Below, in pieces: positions 7,853-17,608 of a stretch of DNA of 64,000 bases (its first letter is position 1; the number at the start of each line of letters is the position of its first letter). The position numbers and the translations under genes were made by a program. This DNA is from VXMF01 sp965206775 (GTDB lineage Bacteria > Acidobacteriota > Terriglobia > Bryobacterales > UBA6623), in assembly GCA_965206775.1 (NCBI GenBank), contig CBDBKU010000003.1, positions 2,790,001 to 2,854,000 of the forward strand. The letters run 5' to 3'. Under the pieces are notes generated by a model, which saw nothing but the letters and a program-made list of their open reading frames with translations, was not told where the DNA came from and did no database searches.

Positions 7853-9268
7853 TCATCCCGGTGCGACGCCGGTTGCCCTCAACACTGCAGCGAGCAAGTC
7901 GTCCTCTTCAGTTTCGAACACCGTGCGCAAGTCCAGCAACAGCCTGTCCTTTTCGATGCGAGCGACAACGGGAGGATCGTTAGCGCGCAGCTTGGCCTCG
8001 ATGCTGCGGACCGTAACGCCTTTGTGGGGATGAATCGCGACCAGCGTCGATGGCAGGCTCCGCATCGGCGTCGACCCGCCGCCCAGCAAGGACTTGCCTT
8101 CGATCGCCTCGGCGTGAGGCACGTGAAGCAATTCAAGCCGCCGGACGAAGCGCCGCGCCCTAGCGGCGAGTTCCTCCGCGGATACCCGTGTAAACCGCAC
8201 TACAGGCAGATCCGCCTCGCGACCCGCGACGTAGCTCCGGAGCGTGGCGGACAGAGCTGCCAGAGTCAGCTTTCCGACGCGCAGCGCACGGAATAGCGGG
8301 TTGCGACGGATTCGCTCGACCAGCGCGGCCTTCCCCGCGATGATGCCAGCCTGCGGCCCTCCGAGCAGCTTGTCGCCCGAGAAAGTCACGACATCGACTC
8401 CCGCTGCCAAACTCTCGGCCACAGGCGGCTCTCTGTCGACGCCCGGGCGCTCCAAGCTCTGCAGACAGCCGCTGCCGAGGTCTTCGACCAAGGGAATGGA
8501 TTCCGACCGTGCCAGCCCCGCCAGTTCGCCCAGCGATGGCCTTCCCGTGAATCCGACCTGCCGGAAGTTGCTTGGATGGATTCGAATCAGGGCCTTTGTC
8601 TTGGAATTGATCGCATTGCGGTAGTCCTCTAGGCGAGTGCGGTTGGTTGTGCCGACTTCCCGCAAGGTCGCCTGGGACGCTTCGAGGATCTCCGGTATCC
8701 GGAATCCGTCGCCGATTTCGATCAACTCGCCGCGTGAAACGATCACCTCGCCATCGCGAGCCAGTTCGTTCAGGACCAGAAAGATCGCGGCGGCATTGTT
8801 GTTGACTACGATCCCAGGCGCGCCCAGCAGGTTCTCAAGCAGTTCGCCGCAATGGGTGTCCCGCTTCCCGCGCTTTCCATTCCCGACGTCGTATTCGAGA
8901 TTGCAATAGCTTGCTCCGGTCTCGACGATCGCCTGGACGGCGGCCGGGCTGAGCGGTGCGCGCCCTAGGTTCGTGTGCAATATGACACCCGAGGCGTTGA
9001 TCAGGTGGCGCAGCGAACTGCTCAGTAACCGATCGATCGCATCGCCGACCCGGGACTTCACTTGGTCGAGCGGCCCGGTCTCCTGCAGCGACCGGCCAGC
9101 CAGGACCAGATTCCTAATCTCCGCTATGGCGTCGCGAACGAGATCCGCAACACGGTCTCGGGGCAGGAATGCAAACCATCCGTCCGCTTCGGGAGATTCA
9201 AGCACCTCGTCGACGCTCGGCAAGGAGCGGAGCATGGCATCGCGACCGGCCATTACTACAGTTTCCAT
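7853..9268 (-). CDS. selA: L-seryl-tRNA(Sec) selenium transferase
   Basis: This PLP enzyme converts seryl-tRNA(Sec) into selenocysteinyl-tRNA(Sec) using selenophosphate. The 471-residue length fits the family (about 460). The N-terminal LRSLPSVDEVLESP is typical. Diagnostic blocks follow: INASGVILHTNLGRAPLS, NLEYDVGNGKRGKRD, LVEDLGSGCL and TFSGDKLLGGPQAG. The last contains the PLP-binding lysine, K300. I chose the ATG at 9268 because homology-like sequence begins there, though a longer open frame exists upstream. It heads the selA-yjbQ-selenoprotein gene line. Its presence shows that the organism decodes UGA as selenocysteine; selB, selD and tRNA-Sec are not in the window. Confidence 0.95.
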   Translation of the reverse strand: METVVMAGRDAMLRSLPSVDEVLESPEADGWFAFLPRDRVADLVRDAIAEIRNLVLAGRSLQETGPLDQVKSRVGDAIDRLLSSSLRHLINASGVILHTNLGRAPLSPAAVQAIVETGASYCNLEYDVGNGKRGKRDTHCGELLENLLGAPGIVVNNNAAAIFLVLNELARDGEVIVSRGELIEIGDGFRIPEILEASQATLREVGTTNRTRLEDYRNAINSKTKALIRIHPSNFRQVGFTGRPSLGELAGLARSESIPLVEDLGSGCLQSLERPGVDREPPVAESLAAGVDVVTFSGDKLLGGPQAGIIAGKAALVERIRRNPLFRALRVGKLTLAALSATLRSYVAGREADLPVVRFTRVSAEELAARARRFVRRLELLHVPHAEAIEGKSLLGGGSTPMRSLPSTLVAIHPHKGVTVRSIEAKLRANDPPVVARIEKDRLLLDLRTVFETEEDDLLAAVLRATGVAPG

Positions 9269-9337
9269 CAAATCAGGCCCGAGGGGCGGGCGGCAACAGC
9301 GAAATCCGAAACGAACGACCGTGCCTATACTTGTTGC

Positions 9338-10243
9338 GTGACTCGACGGACATTTCTGCTCTCCGCTGCTGCGTCGGCCGCTCCCCTGCCCTTTCCCGTA
9401 GTCGACACGCACATCCACCTGTTCGACCCCAACCGACCAGGAGGCATTCCGTGGCCTCCTGCGGACGATCCAATTCGATCGAAGCCCACTTATCCGGACC
9501 GTTTCCGCAGCGTGGCCAGCAGTCACGGCGTGGTGGGCGCACTGGTGGTCGAATGCAGCCCCCGGATTGAAGACAACCAATGGGTACTGGACATCGCGGC
9601 CAAGGACAGTTCCATCGTGGGCCTGGTAGGATTCCTCGATGCTGGCAAGCCGGATTTCGGCGGGCAGCTGGAGCGATTCGGCAAGAATCCGCTGTTTCGG
9701 GGCATCCGATACGGTGATCTTTGGGGCCGCAATATCGTCGACCAGATCGGGAACCCGCAGTTCGTTCAGGACATGCGCCTCCTAGCCGACCAGGACCTGT
9801 CTCTCGACACGGCGAATCCAACTCTGGACCTGCTCGAAGCGATGCTGCGCTTGTCGGACCGCGAGCCGAGATTGCGGATGATCGTGGACCACCTCCCGAA
9901 GATCCAGATCGAAGAGTCGGAACGCGGCAGGTACGCGCAGATCCTGAATGAATTCTCCTCGCGGCCGCAAACGTATGTCAAGATCTCGGCCGTCCTGCTC
10001 GACAAGGGCGGCACTGTTTCCTACTCGCTGGACGACTATCGTTCCACGATTGACGAGATCGCCGGCGCGTTCGGAGAGGATCGCGTCCTCTTCGGCAGCG
10101 ACTGGCCAAACAGCGATCCTCTCGGGACGTATGGCCAAGTACTGGGCATCGTGCGCGACTACTTCGCCGGAAAGAGCCGCGAAGCTCAGGAAAAGTACTT
10201 CAGGCTCAACAGCAAGGCTGCCTACAGGTGGATCGAACGCTGA
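9338..10243 (+). CDS. Exported amidohydrolase family protein (amidohydrolase_2 type)
   Basis: The 301-residue protein begins at GTG with MTRRTFLLSAAASAAPLP, a Tat-like or Sec signal. The metal-binding motif DTHIHLFD (H25, H27) follows at once. D184-H185 lie in VDHLPK, K215 in YVKIS, and D255 in FGSDWP, the usual C-terminal aspartate. This is the layout of the amidohydrolase_2 (2-pyrone-4,6-dicarboxylate lactonase-like) TIM barrels. The substrate cannot be told. It is transcribed divergently from selA, with only 69 bp between the two starts, and faces the TonB receptor gene. Confidence 0.85.
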   Translation: MTRRTFLLSAAASAAPLPFPVVDTHIHLFDPNRPGGIPWPPADDPIRSKPTYPDRFRSVASSHGVVGALVVECSPRIEDNQWVLDIAAKDSSIVGLVGFLDAGKPDFGGQLERFGKNPLFRGIRYGDLWGRNIVDQIGNPQFVQDMRLLADQDLSLDTANPTLDLLEAMLRLSDREPRLRMIVDHLPKIQIEESERGRYAQILNEFSSRPQTYVKISAVLLDKGGTVSYSLDDYRSTIDEIAGAFGEDRVLFGSDWPNSDPLGTYGQVLGIVRDYFAGKSREAQEKYFRLNSKAAYRWIER

Positions 10244-10288
10244 CGCCTCGATCAAGCGTGCAACGCCTTCGAACAGGCTGAGACCCGT

Positions 10289-12714
10289 CTAGAAGTTCCA
10301 TTCCAGTCCCACCAGCGGGAATCGGGACAGCCCTTTGGGGAAATCCGGGCTGTTCGTCACGCGGTTCCAGAGCAAGGTCGTCGGATTCCTCCTGCCGGTC
10401 ACGTTCTGGAGACCGACGTAGACCACTACCTGCTGATCTCCGACGCTGAAAGTCCGGTCAACCCGCAGGTCCAACGTGAAGAAATCGTCGAAACGCAGCG
10501 TGTTCACACGCTGCAGATCGAAGATGCCGCGACGCTGGGATTCGGAGCTTTCTAGGTCGAATGGGGTATACGGCCTGCCCGTCAGGTACGCGGCCCGGAA
10601 CGCCAGCTCCCACTTGTTGCCAAGACGTCGACCGCCAACAGCGTTGAAAACGAAGGGCCTGTCGAACGCTCCCGGGCGAAGGTCGCCATCGAGGCCGGCA
10701 TGCCGCGCCCGCGAGTACGCCAGATTGGCTTGCCCGAACCACGCCCCAGCGAATTTCTTCTCCAGGAACAGCTCGAGCCCCCTAGCCTCGCCCCGTCCGG
10801 CGCTGGTCATGGGATACAGGATGTCACGGACGTCGAAGGTGTCGCCGATGTTGGCGAACGACAGAGCCGCGAACTGAGTCGCAACCGAGTAGTCCTTGTA
10901 GCGTTTCGAATACGCCTCCAGCGTTACGCGGAAGTTGCGCATCGGCGTCCATGCCAGCCCGCTCACCCAGTGGTGAGACCGTGCCGGAATCAGGAAGCGG
11001 TTCTCCGGAAATGCGGCCAGAAACAAGTAAACCGGGAGCTGGTGGTAGATGCCCCAACTTGCGTTCCACGAGAGATTCTCAGCAAGGGCAAGCGAAACCC
11101 CCGCCCGGGGGCTGAATCGCGACTGCGACACACCGAATTGCCCGTACCGATCGAACCTTCCTCCCGCTGTGACACGCATTCTCCGAGCAACTTCGTGCGT
11201 GCCCTGCAGGTAGACGCTGCTCTGAACCGCCGTGAACCGCTCCTTCAGGTTGATCGGGTTGATGTCCGGAACGGCGGCGAACGGGCCGTCGTAGCCTAGC
11301 GGCGACAGGGTGACATAGTCGTTGACGAAGAGTTTCTGAGTCCCCCTATCCGGTACTCGCCAAGGGGGCCCGCATGCACGGTCAGGTCGTACTTCAGCGT
11401 GGTCTCGTCTTCGGTCGAATCCTGGCGAAAGGTAACGGTCCCGTCCTCTATGACCTGGCCAATGCCCCTGGCGGGCGCGAACGGTCCGTTGCGGACCAAG
11501 TCCTTGACCGTGGAGTCGACGGCCGCACTCGAATGAGTGAGGCCGAGCAAGCCGACACCGCGCGCCCCAAAGATGCGCTGCCAGTTGATCCCGGTAGCGT
11601 TCCGGCGGCCGCCGTAGCGGATATCGAAGGCTCCTAGAGAGTTGTCGGGCTCGGTGTCTTCGGTCAGGCCCAGCCGGATGTCGTCGATGCCCGTTATGCT
11701 AGTCACCCAGATCCGGTCGAGAGCCCCGAAGTCCCGCACCGCCTTGCCAGTGAACGAGTAATAGACGGGCACTCCACCGGTCCCTAAGTCGTCAGTGAAA
11801 AAATCCAGAAAGCTGCGCCGGGCAGACACCATCCAAGACCCCTTCCCGCCGGCCAAGGGCCCTTCGAGCACGCCCCCGGCCCCTGCATAGGCAAGAGTCG
11901 CTCTAGCGCGGAAGCCGTCCCGGCTTCCCTCGCGCTGCGCGACTTGCATCACACTTGACAGGCGGTTGACATAGGGGGCCGGATAGCCGCCTGTAAGAAA
12001 CGTCACATCCTCGATCAATTGGACGTCGAGCAGGCTGACCGTGCCTCCGGCCGAAGCTAGGTTGGCGAAAGAGTTGATGTTCGGGATCTCGATGTTGTCC
12101 ACGACGAACAGGTTCTCGAGCGGACTTCCGCCTCGCACGATGATGTCATTTCTGAAATCAGCGGAGCCCGACACGACACCAGGCAGGGTCGAGACGTACC
12201 GCGAGACGTCCTGGAGGGTACCAGCGCTCTTGGCAATCTCGCGATTCTGGATGCTGACTCCTGAAGTCATGACCTCGTCCGGCACGACCAGTTCCGAGGC
12301 GCTGACAGTCACTGAAGTTTCGACTGCCGCGAGTTCGGGAAGCTCGAGACGGACCTCGCTGGTCTGGCCGGCACGGATCTCGACTTCGCCGGTGGGCAGA
12401 CTTGCACCGGCCTCGACTCGAACCTCGAGCTGGACTGTTCCGGGCCGTGCGTCGATTGCAGCGAACCGCCCGGACCGGTCGCTGGACGAACACAGTCCGC
12501 TGCTCGCTATACAAACCTCAAGCGATTCGGCGGGCGAACCATCGGCCCTGACAACGATACCTCGGACCGCTCCTGTGCCGACGGTGTCTTGCGCGGTCGC
12601 GAGCGAGCAGCAAGCTACGACCGCACCAACGCCAATCCAGCGGCATGCCGGCGGGAAGGCGGCCAGCAGAGATCCAGCACGATGTCGAAGGGACGCCCCT
12701 TTCGCACATGCCAT
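10289..12714 (-). pseudogene. TonB-dependent receptor with carboxypeptidase-regulatory N-terminus, one frameshift
   Basis: The gene reads as two overlapping frames. The first (12714 to about 11290) holds a signal peptide, a small beta-sandwich (GAVRGIVVRADGSPAESLEV), and a plug domain (PGVVSGSADFRNDIIVRGGSPLENLFVVDNIEI broken here for length: key block IIVRGGSPLENLFVVDN). The second (to 10289) holds the rest of the beta-barrel and ends in GLEWNF with the usual terminal Phe. The frames meet at a run of five G on the coding strand (plus strand 11342-11346). Adding one base gives RIGGTQKLFVNDY and a continuous protein of about 808 residues. This may be a sequencing error, a recent mutation or phase variation. 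It would import a substrate across the outer membrane. Confidence 0.82.
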
Positions 12715-12823
12715 AGTCTCACTATGGCACCTCGATTCCGGTGTGGATTCACCGCGCCCGAGCGCGCGAAGAACGTGCCGCCAACGACGGCTCCCGGCGC
12801 GATCGCTGCTACTCTCTTTTGCG

Positions 12824-13870
12824 ATGGAGCCTGATTGGCGCCGGGGCGGGCTTGACGTGCCAGACTCGAGAAACCCTCCCTCGCGGCGAGGGTTTCTGGC
12901 GACAGTTCCGCGTCTCGCCGGCGTCGGAGCGGCGTTCTGGGCCTCGGTTGCCAGGACTGAAGGGCAAGATGATGAGATTCCTCCGCGCCAGGGAAAGGCT
13001 CGGATTCTACTGGACACCGACGCTGCCAACTACTTCGACGACCAATTCGCTCTTGCATACGCGGCGCTTTCGAGCGAAGCGATCCAAATCGAAGCGCTCT
13101 ATGCAGCTCCGTTCGCAAATCAGCGGGTCAGCGATCCAGCTGAAGGCATGGAGCGCAGCTACGAGGAGATCGGAAGAGTTCTCGATGCCCTGAGCCCCGG
13201 CCGGGGAATTCCTGTGCTCCGAGGATCACCGACCTGGATGCGAGACGACGGCGCGCCAATCGAGAGTCCGGCTGCCACGGACATCGTCGAGCGAGTAATG
13301 GGCGGGGAGCCAGAGATCGACTACGTCGTCGCCATCGGGGCGGCGACGACTGTCGCCTCGGCGCTGCTGATGGAACCGAGGGTCGGCCAGCGATCGACGG
13401 TGATTTGGCTGGGCGGAACGCCCCACCACTTCGCATCGGCCTCGGAGTTCAACCTCAGACAGGATCCGGCAGCGGTGCGGGTGTTGTTCAACTCCGGCAC
13501 TCGCTTGGTGCATGTCCCGGCGCCGGGTTTAGCCGAGAACGTGCGGGTTAGCCGCGAGGAATTGGAGCGCCGAATGCGGGGCAAGTCGGCGATCGGCGAG
13601 TATCTCCTCGACATCGTGCGCGAGCTCAGCCCGGTACACCAAGAGTCCAGCGCATCTTCCCGCACTCAGGCGATTTGGGACATGGCAGCCGTCGCGTGGC
13701 TGGTGAATCCGCAATGGGTCGAATCGGCCCTCGTCCCGAGTCCGCTTCTCAGTTCCGACCTAGCTTGGTTCCAAAGCCCGTATCGCCACCGAATCCGAGT
13801 CGCGACCCGAGTCCTTCGCGACGAGGTGTTCACGGACTTTTTCCGCAAGATCGGCACCGCTCCGGACTGA
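12824..13870 (+). CDS. Nucleoside hydrolase family protein, Tat-exported
   Basis: The protein has a twin-arginine leader (SRRGFLATVPRLAGVGAAF) and then the family's calcium-binding opening, ARILLDTDAANYFDDQFALAYA, whose aspartates hold the active-site Ca2+. The remainder follows the nucleoside hydrolase fold: ALYAAPFANQRV, PVLRGSPTW, VVAIGAATTVASALL and IWDMAAVAWLVNP near the end with the last acidic ligand. Family members split the N-glycosidic bond of nucleosides. About 348 residues is slightly longer than usual because of the leader. It is divergent from the TonB receptor gene (109 bp between starts), so the two may serve one uptake route, but that is inference. Confidence 0.85.
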   Translation: MEPDWRRGGLDVPDSRNPPSRRGFLATVPRLAGVGAAFWASVARTEGQDDEIPPRQGKARILLDTDAANYFDDQFALAYAALSSEAIQIEALYAAPFANQRVSDPAEGMERSYEEIGRVLDALSPGRGIPVLRGSPTWMRDDGAPIESPAATDIVERVMGGEPEIDYVVAIGAATTVASALLMEPRVGQRSTVIWLGGTPHHFASASEFNLRQDPAAVRVLFNSGTRLVHVPAPGLAENVRVSREELERRMRGKSAIGEYLLDIVRELSPVHQESSASSRTQAIWDMAAVAWLVNPQWVESALVPSPLLSSDLAWFQSPYRHRIRVATRVLRDEVFTDFFRKIGTAPD

Positions 13871-13956
13871 TTCTCGCGCGCACTTCGGTCGAGAGGCTCT
13901 GCGGGTCGGAAGCTGGGCACGAAGATTCGAGCTTCTTGCAAAATTGATCGCGGACA

Positions 13957-15342
13957 ATGCTGCGTTACTTCAGCCACTCATACCCCGCGATCCTCTGGAT
14001 CGTGCTCGTCCTCTCGCAGGCCCGTTCGGCCGCAACTGTGCCCCACCTGGTCATATTCCTGTCCGACGATCACGGAGCAATGGACAGTGCGCGGTACGGA
14101 GCGCAGGACATGCGGACGCCAAACATGATGCGACTTGCTGAGGAGGGAGTGCTCTTCACGCAAGCATTCGTGAACTCGCCCGCCTGCGCGCCTAGCAGGG
14201 CTGCGCTGCTCACGGACCTCTATCCCTCGAGGAACGGAGCCGAGGCTAACCACACCAAGCCACGAGCCGAACTGCGCAAGCTGCCGTCGTTCCTGCAGGA
14301 GCTTGGATACAAGGTCGTCGCGTTCGGCAAGGTCTCCCACTACGGGTACACAGCTGACTACGGATTCGACCACTTCGAGCACGACACTTTCCATGACCAC
14401 CAGTCGATTCGCGCGGCGCTCGATTTTCTGGAGAGCCACGACCGCAACCGGCCACTCTGCATCTTTGTCGGATCGAACTGGCCGCACGTTCCGTGGCCGA
14501 CCGACTATGCCGCCTACAAGCCTGATGAGGTGCTGCTCCCGCCCACGTTCATAGACACGCCGCTAACCAGAGTGGCTCGAGGGCGGTACTACGCGGCAGT
14601 CGAAAGCATGGACTCCGAGCTGGGCCAGATCTACGACGCAGCCACGGCTCGGCTTGGCGAAGAGATGCTCTTCTTGCATACCAGCGACCACGGTTTGCAG
14701 ATGCCGTTCGGCAAGTGGAACCTCTACGACGCCGGAATCCGCACGCCTCTGCTAGCCGTCTGGCCGGGCATGATCGAGCCGGGCAGCCGCACGGAGGCGA
14801 TGGTTCAGTGGATCGACCTCCTCCCGACGCTTGTGGAGGTGGCGGGAGGAGAGGGTCCCGAGGGGATCGACGGCAGATCCTTTGCGGCAGTGCTGAGAGG
14901 CAAGACCGACACTCATCGCGAAGCGATCTTCACGACGCACAGCGGAGACCGAGACTACAACGTCTACCCGATGCGCTCGGTGCGAACCGCCCGGTGGAAG
15001 TACATCCGAAACCTGCATCCGGAATTCCAGTTCGCGTCGCACATCAATCGTGGAGCGCCGCGCTCCGGACGTTTCTACTGGCCATCGTGGGAAGAAGCGG
15101 CCAGAACTGACGACGAGGCCATGGCAATTGTCGACAAGTACCGTCGGCGCCCGGCTGAGGAACTCTACGATGTGAGCAACGACCCGCACGAACAGCACAA
15201 CATGTCTCTTGATCCTAGACACTCGGCACGGCTTGCGGCCATGCGAGGAATGCTGGACCGCTGGCTGGAAGAGACTAGCGACCCGCAAACAGTACTTGGC
15301 AGCCCGCTCATGCTCGGCGAGGAAGCGACGCCGCTGCAGTGA
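13957..15342 (+). CDS. Secreted sulfatase (formylglycine type)
   Basis: The 461-residue protein has an N-terminal hydrophobic signal (AILWIVLVLSQARSAA) and the sulfatase opening PHLVIFLSDDHG with the metal-binding aspartates. C77-A-P-S-R81 is the formylglycine motif, in which the Cys must be oxidised by a separate maturase not found here. LHTSDHGLQMPFGKWNLYDAGIRTPLL is the second metal/sulfate region (DH and K). EELYDVSNDPHEQHNM is the usual C-terminal block. It resembles the heparan N-sulfatase branch, but the substrate is not certain. It probably acts in the periplasm on sulfated glycans, together with the second sulfatase at 16085. Confidence 0.9.
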   Translation: MLRYFSHSYPAILWIVLVLSQARSAATVPHLVIFLSDDHGAMDSARYGAQDMRTPNMMRLAEEGVLFTQAFVNSPACAPSRAALLTDLYPSRNGAEANHTKPRAELRKLPSFLQELGYKVVAFGKVSHYGYTADYGFDHFEHDTFHDHQSIRAALDFLESHDRNRPLCIFVGSNWPHVPWPTDYAAYKPDEVLLPPTFIDTPLTRVARGRYYAAVESMDSELGQIYDAATARLGEEMLFLHTSDHGLQMPFGKWNLYDAGIRTPLLAVWPGMIEPGSRTEAMVQWIDLLPTLVEVAGGEGPEGIDGRSFAAVLRGKTDTHREAIFTTHSGDRDYNVYPMRSVRTARWKYIRNLHPEFQFASHINRGAPRSGRFYWPSWEEAARTDDEAMAIVDKYRRRPAEELYDVSNDPHEQHNMSLDPRHSARLAAMRGMLDRWLEETSDPQTVLGSPLMLGEEATPLQ

Positions 15343-15468
15343 TATGGGCGATGGCCCGCCGGGGCGGCGCCTTCCGCATAGAGCGCCGGCAGATTGACTT
15401 TCGGGATCGCTAGGCCCTAGTATCGGAGCGGATAGGGGAGCACCCTATTCGGCAACGGGAGAACCTAG

Positions 15469-15795
15469 ATGAGGCGAATCTTAACTCTGGTCGCAACGAC
15501 CCTTACGGTCTGCGGACTTTGCTTCGGCGGCACTGTCACCGGCTACATTTCCGACGAAGGATGTGCCAGGAATGGCGAGGCGAGGAATCCGACATGCGCC
15601 AAGGGGTGCATTCAGGGCGGCGCGCCAGCCGTCCTCGTAGCAGACGATGGAACTATCTACTCCATCTCCGATCAGGACAAGGTCAAGAAACTTGCCGGGG
15701 AAGTTGTCGCCGTGACCGGCGAGATCGAAGGGGAAGCGATCAAGTCGGTGGAAACGGCCGTCCTCTGCGCGGAATCTGAACTCTGCAAGGGCTGA
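15469..15795 (+). CDS. Small secreted cysteine-containing protein
   Basis: The 108-residue product has a clear signal peptide (MRRILTLVATTLTVCGLCFGG). The mature part carries GYISDEGCA, NPTCAKGCIQGGAPAVLVADDGTIY, then VTGEIEGEAIKSVE and a final C-x6-C. It resembles small periplasmic proteins of Acidobacteria that have an OB-like fold and conserved cysteines, but I cannot name a function. A purine-rich stretch (CGGGAGAA) precedes the ATG. It stands alone between two sulfatase genes. Confidence 0.8.
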   Translation: MRRILTLVATTLTVCGLCFGGTVTGYISDEGCARNGEARNPTCAKGCIQGGAPAVLVADDGTIYSISDQDKVKKLAGEVVAVTGEIEGEAIKSVETAVLCAESELCKG

Positions 15796-16084
15796 GCGGC
15801 TCCTACCGAGGTGGGATTGAGCGGCCCCAAGTCCAGACGCATCCACGAACAGGGCAGGGGTTCCTTGCCCTGCGACCGGCCATGGCATGGCAGTGACTTG
15901 ATCGGTTCCGACTGGCTCGCGGGCCGAATCGTCAGTCCCCTGCAGCCTGGGCCGGTCGAGCCTGCATTTCCAACTGCGGCGCGCTTTCGTTTGCGTCCGA
16001 CGTTCGCAAGGCATAGACCGCGCGCGGCGGTCATTCAAGCCGCCCGGGCCACTGCCAGGGGCATTCGCATCCGTGTAGTAAATT
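15796..16084. other. Intergenic region, nothing recognised
   Basis: I see no gene, RNA or clear terminator in these 289 bases; open frames through it translate to low-complexity sequence. Confidence 0.5.
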
Positions 16085-17437
16085 GTGGCGGTGCCGCGCC
16101 TTGCTGTTCTGACGCTAGCCGCTTGCCTGGCTTCCCACGCTCAAGGTCCCGAGGTTAGACGTTCCAATATCGTCCTCATTTACATCGACAACGTCGGCTG
16201 GGGCGATCTGGCGTGCTACGGGAATCCTGTTATCAAGACGCCCAACGTCGACCGACTGGCCGCGGCAGGCGTGAGGCTGACCGACTTCTACATCCCTTCC
16301 TCGTCCTGCTCGCCGTCACGCGGCGCTCTTCTTACTGGGCGCTATCCGGAGCGGAATGGACTGACGCACCAGCTTTCGGCCCAGGAGAACTGGACCGGCA
16401 TCGGCCTACCCCATCGAGAAAAGCTGCTTCCGGAATTCCTCAAAGAGCACGGCTACGCGACCGGGGCTTTCGGCAAGTGGAACATTGGATTCGCGGAAGG
16501 CAGCCGCCCAACGGACAGGGGTTTCGACGAATACATCGGATGCATTTCTGGCAACTGCGACTACTTCACATACTCCTACAACGGCCGCCACGACATGTAC
16601 GTCGGGACCGAACCTTCCGAGATGGAAGGCTACACGACGGATATCTTCGCCGATGCGGCCTGCGATTTCATCCGCAGGAACGCCGATCGCCCCTTCTTCG
16701 CATTCGTCCCCTTCAACGCGGCGCACTATCCGAATCCCAGAAACAAAGCGCCCGGGCAGCCGTTTCTGTGGCAAGCCCCCGCCGAGTTCTTCAGAATGTA
16801 CGGCTACGACCCAGGCACGACCAATACGGAACACGGCTACCGTGCGGTCATGACGGCACTAGACGCGGGCATCGGGCGAGTCCTCGATCAGATCGACCGA
16901 CACGGGCTCGCGGAGAGCACCTTGGTCGTCTTGGCGTCCGACAACGGAGCCTGGGTTGGCCCGCGCAAGCCCGCCCTCGAGGTGGCGTCCAACGCGCCGT
17001 TCCGTGACGGGCGAACGTCTGTCTACGAAGGCGGCGTGCGCACTCCCTGCATATTGCGCTGGCCAGGCCGGTTGCCGCGGAATGCGGTTGTCAGGGAGCC
17101 GCTCGTGAACATGGATCTGTTCGTTCTTGCCCTGCGCGCTGCCGGCGTGGAAATACCAAGCGACCGGGTGATCGACGGCCGCGATCCGATTCCTGCTCTG
17201 CGCGATGGAGCGCCGTCGCCCCATAGGAGCCTCTATTTCCGCTACTACGATACAAGCGGCATCCGTCAAGGTCGATGGAAGCTCGTGCGCACTGCGCCGG
17301 AGGCCCCATTGGAACTGTACGATTTGTCGGTTGACTTCGGGGAGACCACGAACCTCGCGGAGAGCCGCCCGCGGGTCGCTCGCGAGCTTTGGCAGGATTT
17401 CGAGACCTGGCTAAGGGACGCGACGAGCCCCCGGTAA
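16085..17437 (+). CDS. Secreted sulfatase (arylsulfatase type)
   Basis: The 450-residue protein starts at GTG with a signal peptide ending near ASHAQ. The sulfatase core begins NIVLIYIDNVGWGDLACYG, with one aspartate of the usual DD replaced by N36 within IDNVGWGD. C75-S-P-S-R79 is the formylglycine motif. FGKWNIG supplies the conserved Lys, and VLASDNGAWVGP the second metal site. The C-terminal block ELYDLSVDFGETTNLAE is typical. Family enzymes remove sulfate from aryl or sugar esters, and the periplasm is the likely site. It lies 290 bp after the small secreted gene. Confidence 0.9.
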   Translation: MAVPRLAVLTLAACLASHAQGPEVRRSNIVLIYIDNVGWGDLACYGNPVIKTPNVDRLAAAGVRLTDFYIPSSSCSPSRGALLTGRYPERNGLTHQLSAQENWTGIGLPHREKLLPEFLKEHGYATGAFGKWNIGFAEGSRPTDRGFDEYIGCISGNCDYFTYSYNGRHDMYVGTEPSEMEGYTTDIFADAACDFIRRNADRPFFAFVPFNAAHYPNPRNKAPGQPFLWQAPAEFFRMYGYDPGTTNTEHGYRAVMTALDAGIGRVLDQIDRHGLAESTLVVLASDNGAWVGPRKPALEVASNAPFRDGRTSVYEGGVRTPCILRWPGRLPRNAVVREPLVNMDLFVLALRAAGVEIPSDRVIDGRDPIPALRDGAPSPHRSLYFRYYDTSGIRQGRWKLVRTAPEAPLELYDLSVDFGETTNLAESRPRVARELWQDFETWLRDATSPR

Positions 17438-17608
17438 GGAGACACTGGGACCTCCGATCGAAACAGGGAACGCAGCGGCTGCCGTCGACTGCGACGCCGG
17501 GCCCGTTCCAGAGACTACGCTGTGCCGGGTGGCAACTCGCGGTGGACGAGAGTTCCGGCAAGGCTCGAGGCTGGTACGATGGCCGCAACTTGAGCAGAGG
17601 AATCAGAG

